DNA of 64,000 bases from Dyadobacter soli (lineage in GTDB: Bacteria; Bacteroidota; Bacteroidia; Cytophagales; Spirosomataceae): NCBI RefSeq assembly GCF_900101885.1, contig NZ_FNAN01000025.1:52616-116615 (forward strand). The letters run 5' to 3'. The notes under the pieces were generated by a model. The model made no database searches and was not told the DNA's origin. It worked only from the letters and a program-made list of their open reading frames with translations. Numbering within the stretch: the first letter of the stretch is position 1; each line of letters begins with the position of its first letter. Shown here in pieces: positions 34,426-41,015 of this stretch. A program made the position numbers and the translations under genes.

Positions 34426-35100
34426 ATGAAGCGATTATTATCCATCATTTGTCTCGTAATGCTTGCCGTTTGGCAGCTAAGCTGTTCGAAAGATAAGCCC
34501 GAGCCGGTCCCTGAACCCGAGCCCATCAAACTCGATCGCGACTCCGTATCATCCTTGCTCGCGAGGCGCTCGTTCTATATCACCGATGCCTGGCGGCTGG
34601 CCGGAAACGATTCGGTGGATATGTTCAAGGAAGACACGCTGCTTCGGTTATATGCGAATGCAGCTGCATTGAACTTTTACATCGAAAAGGGCAGCGGGGA
34701 AATCATGTTTCACGGTGGTGCTTCGCAGTTTCCGAATACCGAGATGCCGGGTAATGCACTAACATTCAATCTGAATATCCGTATCTTTCTGCCCACGCAA
34801 ATGAAGCTAAAATGGGACGACGATAAGGGTACGCTGGGTGTCGAGACTGTCGCTACTACCAGCTATTTCCCGATGATAGTACCCGGTAAGAAAGGTTACC
34901 TCGACCCGGCGAGCTTCAATGTGAAAATGTCGATGGAACAGGCAAAAACGGCTGCCGTGAAGCCCAGTATGCGGTTCATTTACGAAGACGAAGATCCGAA
35001 GCTGGGCAAGGTTACCTATAAAATTACCATGAAGCCCATGTACCAATACTACCGCGAACCCGGCCAGCAGGCCAGCGCGAAGTATGTTGTATTTCTCTGA
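34426..35100 (+). CDS. Lipoprotein of unknown function
   Basis: A 224-residue lipoprotein with a clear lipobox (AVWQLSC, lipidated Cys20), then a Pro/Glu-rich linker (PEPVPEPEP) and a beta-rich domain with no recognised family. It sits 25 bases before a second lipoprotein gene on the same strand, so the two may act together at the cell envelope. The start is immediately preceded by a nested stem-loop. Confidence 0.7.
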   Translation: MKRLLSIICLVMLAVWQLSCSKDKPEPVPEPEPIKLDRDSVSSLLARRSFYITDAWRLAGNDSVDMFKEDTLLRLYANAAALNFYIEKGSGEIMFHGGASQFPNTEMPGNALTFNLNIRIFLPTQMKLKWDDDKGTLGVETVATTSYFPMIVPGKKGYLDPASFNVKMSMEQAKTAAVKPSMRFIYEDEDPKLGKVTYKITMKPMYQYYREPGQQASAKYVVFL

Positions 35101-35125
35101 ATAACAGATTGCTACCACTAATATT

Positions 35126-36058
35126 ATGAAAGCCCTCGTGCTGATAGTCATCGTGGCGCTCGCGCTTACAGGTTGCAACGACCTGAAAGACCTGCGCCCG
35201 ATTGATCCCGGAACCCAGATTCCGGAGACGGTCGTGAATGTGGTGAAAGCCAAGTTCCCCAAAGGCGAAGACCTCGTTTTTAAACCCGTACTGGAAGACA
35301 AGATTTGGGAGGTGAAACTGAAATCGGATGCGGACCGCTATTCCTCGCTGGTCGATTACGGTAAAATGTGGGAGACGTTCAAAATAATGACTGATGACGC
35401 TCCGTCGGCGCTGCGGGAATCCCTGAAAAGTACTGCTTTCGGAGACGGAACGCTGTCGGCCTATACCACGGCCTATTTCGCGACGACGGCTCCCAATAAG
35501 CTGATTTACAGCTATAAAAACGAAAACTACGCATTCGAATGGTCCGGCGTTTACCCGAATGTCAACAGCTCGGCGGCGTTCGACCAGTCGATGTATAGAA
35601 TAGCGACCTTCGACATCGGCGATCTGCCGGTATTCGTAAAGGATTCCCTGAAAGCCTTTCCAAAAGCGACGTTCGTGAAGGGCTACATCTGGGTGAGGCT
35701 CGACGGTTCCCTGCGCTATTATGTGATGGGTAACCTCAACGAGGGAGGCTTACAGGATCAGCTATCCATGTTCTTCGACGACAAAGGCAAGCTGAGATGG
35801 ATGAGCAACCTGTTCACACAGCCGGGCGTGCCCGTGGCTGCATCGAACCTGGAACCTGTACCGGCCCAGATCAAGCAATACCTCGACGGCCTTCCGGAAC
35901 TGGCAGGCTACGAATACGAGAGAAAGCTGAAAAGTAACCTGAACGGGCTCGATAGCTATTACATCGTGGTCACGGTCGGTGGGGTTTCCAGGTGCGAGTT
36001 GTATTTCGATAAGGACTTCCAGGTACTCAATAAAAAATATTCTGTGATATTGTATTAA
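35126..36058 (+). CDS. PepSY-like repeat lipoprotein
   Basis: A 310-residue lipoprotein (lipobox LALTGC, Cys17). The mature part holds PepSY-like units: repeated patterns of PETVVNVVKAKFPKGE...WEVKL near residue 35-75, LPVFVKDSLKAFPKATFVKGY near 172-192, and PAQIKQYLDGLPE with YYIVV near 252-290. Such repeats occur in Bacteroidota surface proteins of unknown function and in peptidase inhibitors. Follows the lipoprotein at 34426; the next gene is a sigma factor 68 bases downstream. Confidence 0.72.
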   Translation: MKALVLIVIVALALTGCNDLKDLRPIDPGTQIPETVVNVVKAKFPKGEDLVFKPVLEDKIWEVKLKSDADRYSSLVDYGKMWETFKIMTDDAPSALRESLKSTAFGDGTLSAYTTAYFATTAPNKLIYSYKNENYAFEWSGVYPNVNSSAAFDQSMYRIATFDIGDLPVFVKDSLKAFPKATFVKGYIWVRLDGSLRYYVMGNLNEGGLQDQLSMFFDDKGKLRWMSNLFTQPGVPVAASNLEPVPAQIKQYLDGLPELAGYEYERKLKSNLNGLDSYYIVVTVGGVSRCELYFDKDFQVLNKKYSVILY

Positions 36059-36126
36059 AAAATAGTAATTAATTAAGTTTAAGTAACTTAGAAGTACAAG
36101 TTAGTTCCCGAACCCAACGTCCCCTC

Positions 36127-36711
36127 ATGAAATTCTTTCTCTCGAAAAAATACGACAGCCTCGCCAGCCTCGTGAAAGCCTGCCAGCAGCAGGACCCGAG
36201 GGCGCAGACGGTATTTTACGAGCGATATAAGGCCAGGATGACGGGTATTTGCCGTCGCTACGCGCGGACTGTCGCCGAGGCGGACGATATATTTCAGGAT
36301 GCATTTGTAAAGATTTTCAACAGCATCAACGATTTGAAAGAGCCCGAAGCCGCGGACGGCTGGGTGAAAGTGACGGTGATCCGGACAGCGATTAATTATT
36401 ACAACCGGACCACCCGGCAGCAAGAGCTCCAAAGCTCGCTCGACGGCGTGGAATGGCATGTGGAATCGGACGACTACGTGCGGATAATCGACCAGATGAA
36501 CGTCCGCGACCTGGTGGACCTCATCAACGAGTTACCCGACAAGTACAGGACGGTGATCAACCTGCACCTGATCGACGGCTATACACACACCGAAATTGGT
36601 GAAATGCTGTCCATGTCCGACGCCACGGCCCGGTCGCAGTTCATGAGAGGACGTAACCTGCTAATGAAAAAATTGGAACTTAAAGGAATAGTACATCATG
36701 AAAACTTCTGA
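36127..36711 (+). CDS. ECF-type RNA polymerase sigma factor
   Basis: Sigma-70 family factor, 194 residues. Region 2 about 20-90 (RYARTVAEADDIFQDAFVKIF) and region 4 about 130-185 (LPDKYRTVINLHLIDGYTHTEIGEMLSMSDATARSQF, shown here as consecutive motifs: YRTVINLHLIDG then THTEIGEML). Its 3' end overlaps the next gene by 14 bases, so the two are translationally coupled as in sigma/anti-sigma pairs. It differs from the SusC-linked sigma at 5341 and is not followed by FecR or SusC. Confidence 0.9.
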   Translation: MKFFLSKKYDSLASLVKACQQQDPRAQTVFYERYKARMTGICRRYARTVAEADDIFQDAFVKIFNSINDLKEPEAADGWVKVTVIRTAINYYNRTTRQQELQSSLDGVEWHVESDDYVRIIDQMNVRDLVDLINELPDKYRTVINLHLIDGYTHTEIGEMLSMSDATARSQFMRGRNLLMKKLELKGIVHHENF

Positions 36712-38047
36712 GGACAAATTGAACGAAGCACTGCGCGACGTCCTCAAACGCAAGTTTGATGACTATGAAGAACAGCCCAGCCCCACGGCGCTCGATCGCA
36801 TTCGCGCACGCATCAAGCCCCCACGTACGGGAAGATACTGGTGGTTCACCGGCGGCCTCGTACTGCTGACGGTCTCAGGCATCCTGCTTAGCCGTTACGG
36901 CCGCCAAATCCAGGCTTCGTTAGCCGTTTCGGAAAAAGCGCATTCGTTTACCGTGGAAAAAGCGAAGGCTGCCCGGCCAGCCAATGCCAATCCGACTGTT
37001 AATTCGGTTAAAGAAACATCAGCGTATTCAGCGAAAGCGCTTTCGTTTAAAACCAAGGTAAAATCATCGGTTTTACCATCAGGAAGCACATTTAAAGAGG
37101 ATTTTGTGGAAGACCTGGGTAACAAACCAGCAGCGGAAACGCATCAACCGCATTCCGCCAACGTCCCGGGCGCCACTGTAAACAGGGTTGAAAAAGTAGC
37201 ATCTGTGAATGGGGAACAAATGGCAGAGGTACATCCAGGGTCGGGTACGATCGTTCCCGAAATAGAGAGGGCTTTTAATGAAACGGAAGGTGCATTAGCG
37301 TCCAAAATAGCAGTGGATTCAGCTGCGATGAATGCAATGTCTTTGGAAGAACTGGCAGGTATGCCATTGAAAGAGGCGCAGATTCCGCTGCGGTTGCGCG
37401 GTGTGGTTGCGCCCGCGTACAAGCCTGCGAAGGTGATCGTGACCAATCCGGCCAGAATTGCTTGGCTTTTTAACGCGTCGGCATTGCATTCGTACCAGAT
37501 ATTGACGGTACCGTCGTCGGCAGCGAAGGATTTTCAGAATTTCAGCTTCCCGTCATTATTTACGGCAAGGTCGGTAGGGTACAAGTTCAGCGGCGGCGTG
37601 GAACGAAAGGGCATTCAGCTACAACTGCATTTCAGCAGTTTCCGGCAGATTTATTCGTATGAAATCGCCAACAACAATTACCTCGTTACGCCCGACGACA
37701 AAGGCCAGTACCACACCGTCCGCCAAGGTGACCGGATGGAAGAGAACCGCCGGTTTTCGATGCTTGGGATTGGTGTTACCAAGCAGGTGCGATGGGGGCA
37801 TTCGCCGGTCAGCCGGTTTTTCGCCGCTTTCGGAGCGGAATATTCGCATGATCTGAACAGCAGTCAAGGCCTGGGTTGGCTCAGCCTGGGATTAGGGAAA
37901 CAATTCGCCGTCAGCCGTAATACGGCATTCAGCATCGGGCCATTCGCCGAATTCAGCCCGGTGAAGGTCAAAGGCATCGCAAACCCGTTCTACTATCAGC
38001 CGTACCGCGTGGGAATTTCGGCAGGGCTTCGCTTCGTGCGGCCCTGA
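36698..38047 (+). CDS. Membrane protein coupled to ECF sigma, with N-terminal anchor and C-terminal barrel-like region
   Basis: A 449-residue protein. Residues 1-45 are charged and probably cytoplasmic (DDYEEQPSPTALDRIRARI), a pattern common in partners of Bacteroidota ECF sigma factors; one membrane helix at about 47-66 (YWWFTGGLVLLTVSGILL). Residues about 67-245 are a Ser/Ala/Lys-rich linker. Residues about 265-449 alternate like outer-membrane beta strands (GYKFSGGVERKGIQLQLHF, RFSMLGIGVTKQV) and end in GLRFVRP. It may be an anti-sigma protein reaching from the inner to the outer membrane; the role is inferred from the 14-base overlap with the sigma gene. Confidence 0.7.
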   Translation: MKTSEDKLNEALRDVLKRKFDDYEEQPSPTALDRIRARIKPPRTGRYWWFTGGLVLLTVSGILLSRYGRQIQASLAVSEKAHSFTVEKAKAARPANANPTVNSVKETSAYSAKALSFKTKVKSSVLPSGSTFKEDFVEDLGNKPAAETHQPHSANVPGATVNRVEKVASVNGEQMAEVHPGSGTIVPEIERAFNETEGALASKIAVDSAAMNAMSLEELAGMPLKEAQIPLRLRGVVAPAYKPAKVIVTNPARIAWLFNASALHSYQILTVPSSAAKDFQNFSFPSLFTARSVGYKFSGGVERKGIQLQLHFSSFRQIYSYEIANNNYLVTPDDKGQYHTVRQGDRMEENRRFSMLGIGVTKQVRWGHSPVSRFFAAFGAEYSHDLNSSQGLGWLSLGLGKQFAVSRNTAFSIGPFAEFSPVKVKGIANPFYYQPYRVGISAGLRFVRP

Positions 38048-38061
38048 TCGCCCACAGGTCG

Positions 38062-38092
38062 AGTCCCGGTACTAACATGCCGGGACTTTTTT
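38062..38092 (+). terminator. Intrinsic terminator after the sigma-partner gene
   Basis: Perfect eight-base stem AGTCCCGG/CCGGGACT with a 10-base loop, then a run of six T. It begins 15 bases after the stop at 38047. Confidence 0.85.
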
Positions 38093-38157
38093 GTGCTTTT
38101 CTTTTTCTCTTCCATTTCTTTTTGCACTTTTCCATTTCCTTTTTCCTTTTCCTTATT

Positions 38158-38177
38158 CCGTTCGTTGAAACGAACGG
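38158..38177. promoter_or_regulatory. 20-base palindrome CCGTTCGTT-GA-AACGAACGG
   Basis: Perfect inverted repeat with nine-base arms and a two-base centre, 221 bases upstream of the oxidoreductase start. The centre and arm length suit a dimeric repressor such as a LacI or GntR protein; no such regulator is encoded in the window. Confidence 0.5.
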
Positions 38178-38249
38178 CAAGGGGATTTTGATGGTCAGAA
38201 TTTTAGTTTATGACCGGGGGCGTTTCTATCTGAATAAAAATTACTTACA

Positions 38250-38271
38250 TTTACGGGCACGTGCCCGTAAA
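38250..38271. promoter_or_regulatory. 22-base perfect palindrome centred on CACGTG
   Basis: Perfect dyad with the core ACGGGCACGTGCCCGT extended by TTT/AAA on either side. It lies 127 bases upstream of the oxidoreductase start at 38398. Length, even symmetry and central CG step are typical of LacI-family operators; the cognate regulator is not in the window. Confidence 0.6.
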
Positions 38272-38300
38272 CTATGCTTGTCCGCACAATTACTCTGGCC

Positions 38301-38380
38301 GCTGACAGTCCCTGACATTACCTGACCAACCCTGACATTACCTGACCGACCCTGACAAACCTTGACCAACCTGACCAAAA
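38301..38380. repeat. Array of eight ten-base CCTGAC units
   Basis: Units start at 38301, 38311, 38321, 38331, 38341, 38351, 38361 and about 38370. Each keeps the core CTGAC (TTGAC once) followed by variable ATTA, CAAC, CGAC or AAAC tails. The units repeat every ten bases, nearly one helical turn, so the conserved cores face the same side of the DNA. The array ends 17 bases before the ATG of the oxidoreductase gene. Confidence 0.85.
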
Positions 38381-38397
38381 CTTTAACCATCCCACCC

Positions 38398-39615
38398 ATG
38401 ACCCAATTAGCTACAAGAAGAGATTTTATCACAACCAGCCTGGCCGCCATGGCAGGAGTGGGGTTATCAACCGCATTCAATCCAGCCTTTGGAAAAACAA
38501 TACGCCCGGCGGACAAGATCCGTCTCGGGATCATAGGTACAGGTTCGCGCGGCGCGGGCCTGGCGACGCTCATCCGCGAAATGCCCGAATATGAGCTCGT
38601 CGCCTGCTGTGACATCATTCCCGAAAACCTGCAAAAAGGCCTGAGCCTCGCTGCCAAAAATGCCAAAGGCTACGCCGATTACCGCAAGCTGCTCGACGAC
38701 AAATCCATCGACGCCGTGGTGATCGCTACGCCGCTTTACCTGCATTACCCAATGGCCGTGGCCGCATTGCAGGCAGGCAAGCACATTTACCTCGAAAAAT
38801 CGATGACCTACGACATTCCGCAGGCGATCGACCTCGTAAAAAAGGTGAAAGCTTCGGGATTGGTATTTCAAATCGGTTATCAATACCGTTACTACGGCCT
38901 TTACCACCGCGTGAAAGAGATCATGAAAGAAAACTGGCTGGGCAAGATCACGCATTTCGAATGCCAGTATAACCGCAACTCGAACTGGCGCTTCCCGGTA
39001 AAAGACCCGAAAATGGAGCGGGCGATCAACTGGCGCATGTACCGCGAATACTGCGGCGGCCCGCTTTCGGAGCTCTGTGCGCACGAGATCGACGTCGTTA
39101 ATTACCTTACTGATAGTCATCCGGTGAAAGTGGTCGGCCTGGGTGGTATTAATTACTGGAAAGACGGTCGGGATACTTATGATAACATCCGCACGGTTTA
39201 CGATTATCCAAACGGTGTGAAGGCAAGCGTCACCTCGGTACTTTCCAATGCGTATAATGGTTACAGCATCCGCATTCTGGGCGACAAGGCCACCGTCGAA
39301 ATCCTCCGTGACAAGGCATTAATTTATCCTGAAATCACCAACAATGCCAAAGGCACCGTCGACGGCGTCACTGGCGCCACCATTGCCGTCACTACCCAGG
39401 GCAAAGGCGTGGAAGTCAAGTTCGGAAAACCGGGCGAAGTAGATCTGGAACCAACCGTATTTGCATTGAAGGACTTCGCGGAATGCGTCAGGAACAAAAA
39501 AGAACCTGTTTCCAATGTGGAAACCGGCCGCGACGGCTCCATTGCCATCCACATGGGCAATGCGGCAGCGGATACCGAAAAAGTGCAGTACTGGAAACCA
39601 GAATATTCAGCCTGA
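38398..39615 (+). CDS. Exported Gfo/Idh/MocA oxidoreductase with ApbE-type flavinylation motif
   Basis: Sugar oxidoreductase of 405 residues with a Tat leader (ATRRDFITTSLAAMAGVG at 5-22). Rossmann motif IGTGSRGAG at 46-54; conserved Lys in LEKSMTYDIP near 133; substrate domain from about 160. Residues 322-328 read DGVTGAT (bases 39361-39381), which matches the DGxTGAT-type motif at which ApbE attaches FMN to Thr (Thr328). The next gene is apbE and overlaps the stop by one base, so a flavinylated oxidoreductase is a real possibility; this is inference. The start at 38398 is preferred to an earlier in-frame ATG inside the repeat array. Confidence 0.9.
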   Translation: MTQLATRRDFITTSLAAMAGVGLSTAFNPAFGKTIRPADKIRLGIIGTGSRGAGLATLIREMPEYELVACCDIIPENLQKGLSLAAKNAKGYADYRKLLDDKSIDAVVIATPLYLHYPMAVAALQAGKHIYLEKSMTYDIPQAIDLVKKVKASGLVFQIGYQYRYYGLYHRVKEIMKENWLGKITHFECQYNRNSNWRFPVKDPKMERAINWRMYREYCGGPLSELCAHEIDVVNYLTDSHPVKVVGLGGINYWKDGRDTYDNIRTVYDYPNGVKASVTSVLSNAYNGYSIRILGDKATVEILRDKALIYPEITNNAKGTVDGVTGATIAVTTQGKGVEVKFGKPGEVDLEPTVFALKDFAECVRNKKEPVSNVETGRDGSIAIHMGNAAADTEKVQYWKPEYSA

Positions 39616-40637
39616 TGGGACGGCATTGGCATTGGTTTTCATCCATGGTGGGAGTAATGTGCTTAGCAATGAGCGCATTGCGTCCGCCAGCAACCCCCGA
39701 AACCTACCGGATCACCGGCGAGGCGCAGGGTACCACCTATGCCATTACCTATTACAGCGACCGCAAATTGGCACGTAAGCCGCAGATCGACAGTATTTTC
39801 AAAAGTCTCGACGCATCGCTTTCCATTTACCAACCGGGTTCGCTGATCAGTCGGTTCAATGCATCGTCGGAAGGCATTGAGATGGACGAACACCTTGCCT
39901 ATGTCGTCGGGAAATCCATGGAGATTTACCGCGAAACGGGCGGCTTGTCCGACATCACCGTGTACCCGCTCGTACGTGCTTGGGGATTCGGGGCGAAGGC
40001 GCCCGATGAAATGCCGGACAGTGCCGCCATCCGGCAGATGCTACCGTGTGTGGGATCGGATAAGTTGAAGATCGAAGGGCGCAAGCTTCTTAAAACAACT
40101 CCATGTGTGCAAATAGACGTAAACGGCATCGCGCAAGGCTATTCCGTAGACGTAGTTGCAGAATTTCTGGAAGCGCGTGGGATACATAATTATATGGTCG
40201 AAATAGGAGGGGAGATCCGCACGAAAGGCCGCAAATTGCCTGGTAATGAGCCGATGAAGATCGGCATCGAAACCCCTTCCGCTACTGAATTCGACGCACC
40301 GGCGATCCGCGAGGTAATCAGCATCGGTACCGGCGCTGTCACGACATCGGGAAGCTACCGGAAGTTCAGAGAATCCGGCGGTACGCGGCTGTCCCACATT
40401 ATCGACCCCAAAACCGGCTTTCCGGTCCAGCGTGAAATCATCAGCGCAACCATAGTAGCACCCAACGCGATCATCGCCGACGGCTTCGACAACGCCCTCC
40501 TCGCCGCAGGCATCGACGGGGCGTTTGAAATACTAACCCGCCACCCGGAAATGCAGGCGTATCTCATTTACCGGAAGCCCAACGGCAGCATTGCGGACAC
40601 CACGTCGGTTGGGTTTGGGAGGTATTTGGTAAGGTGA
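39615..40637 (+). CDS. apbE: FAD:protein FMN transferase ApbE, exported
   Basis: Transfers FMN from FAD to a Thr of target proteins in the periplasm. 340 residues; the N terminus has a hydrophobic leader (residues 8-21). Family motifs in order: SLISRFN at 76-82, DVNGIAQGYSVD at 169-180, VEIGGEIR at 195-202, TSGSYRKF at 244-251, HIIDPKTG at 261-268 and ADGFDNAL at 288-295. In the last motif, where most family members have Asp...Thr as Mg ligands, Asn293 stands in the Thr position. The start overlaps the stop of the upstream oxidoreductase (TGATG), pointing to that protein as target. Confidence 0.92.
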   Translation: MGRHWHWFSSMVGVMCLAMSALRPPATPETYRITGEAQGTTYAITYYSDRKLARKPQIDSIFKSLDASLSIYQPGSLISRFNASSEGIEMDEHLAYVVGKSMEIYRETGGLSDITVYPLVRAWGFGAKAPDEMPDSAAIRQMLPCVGSDKLKIEGRKLLKTTPCVQIDVNGIAQGYSVDVVAEFLEARGIHNYMVEIGGEIRTKGRKLPGNEPMKIGIETPSATEFDAPAIREVISIGTGAVTTSGSYRKFRESGGTRLSHIIDPKTGFPVQREIISATIVAPNAIIADGFDNALLAAGIDGAFEILTRHPEMQAYLIYRKPNGSIADTTSVGFGRYLVR

Positions 40638-40646
40638 CGGTTGTTT

Positions 40647-40783
40647 GACCGCCGACCGCCGACCAGCGACCGCTGACCGCCGATCGCTTGTGGTCTGCGG
40701 TCAGACCATGGACGATTGGCCATGGACCATGGCTGAGCGAAGACCCCAAACACTCGGCGGTCGGTCGTCGGCGGTCAGCGGTC
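40647..40783. repeat. Inverted heptamer arrays (GACCGCC)
   Basis: Left arm: six tandem seven-base units at 40647-40688 (GACCGCC, GACCGCC, GACCAGC, GACCGCT, GACCGCC, GATCGCT). Right arm: four inverted units at 40756-40783 (GGCGGTC, GGTCGTC, GGCGGTC, AGCGGTC). The 67 bases between carry smaller palindromes built on CCATGG and GGTCT/AGACC. Left and right arms can pair as an imperfect long hairpin. Same plan as the octamer arrays at 16577-16893 but with a different unit. Confidence 0.8.
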
Positions 40784-40894
40784 GGGGCCGCAGGCCCCAC
40801 TTCGAGAACGTTATCGGTACTATTTCTGCCACTTCCCATGGATACCTATCAAATTCATTGTAACATTGTTATAAACCAAAATTAAATATTGCCG

Positions 40895-40940
40895 GATGCG
40901 CGGAACGCATCATAAATCACTTCGCAGCCGTATTGCGAAG
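40895..40940 (+). promoter_or_regulatory. Two hairpins in the susC leader
   Basis: GATGCG-N5-CGCATC (40895-40911) and CTTCGCA-N7-TGCGAAG (40920-40940) are separated by eight bases and lie 75-120 bases before the SusC start. Possible structured 5' leader; no T run follows, so they are not plain terminators. Confidence 0.4.
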
Positions 40941-41015
40941 CGCGGTTTGCTATGTCCGGATTTTTGGCCTGCTACCCTCGGAAAATTCATTTTTTCATTT
41001 CCTAACCATAATCTT

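Larger units (their letters stand above)
38048..38397. other. 350-base intergenic region with terminator, pyrimidine tract, two palindromes and a decamer array
   Basis: No gene seen. In order: a terminator (38062-38092), a T/C-rich tract with CTTTTCC-like words (38087-38157), a 20-base hairpin palindrome (38158-38177), a 22-base perfect palindrome (38250-38271), and an 80-base array of ten-base CCTGAC units (38301-38380) ending 17 bases before the start codon at 38398. Confidence 0.8.
40638..41015. other. 378-base intergenic region with inverted heptamer arrays and a hairpin-rich susC leader
   Basis: No gene seen. The first half (40647-40783) holds GACCGCC heptamers and their inverted counterparts; the second half holds an AT-rich segment (40855-40890) and two strong hairpins (40895-40911, 40920-40940) before the SusC start at 41016. 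Confidence 0.75.

Noticed and set aside
39483..39614. Upstream extension of ApbE overlapping the oxidoreductase gene
   Set aside because: The 44 codons are an out-of-frame reading of the oxidoreductase C terminus; the hydrophobic leader begins at the ATG at 39615.
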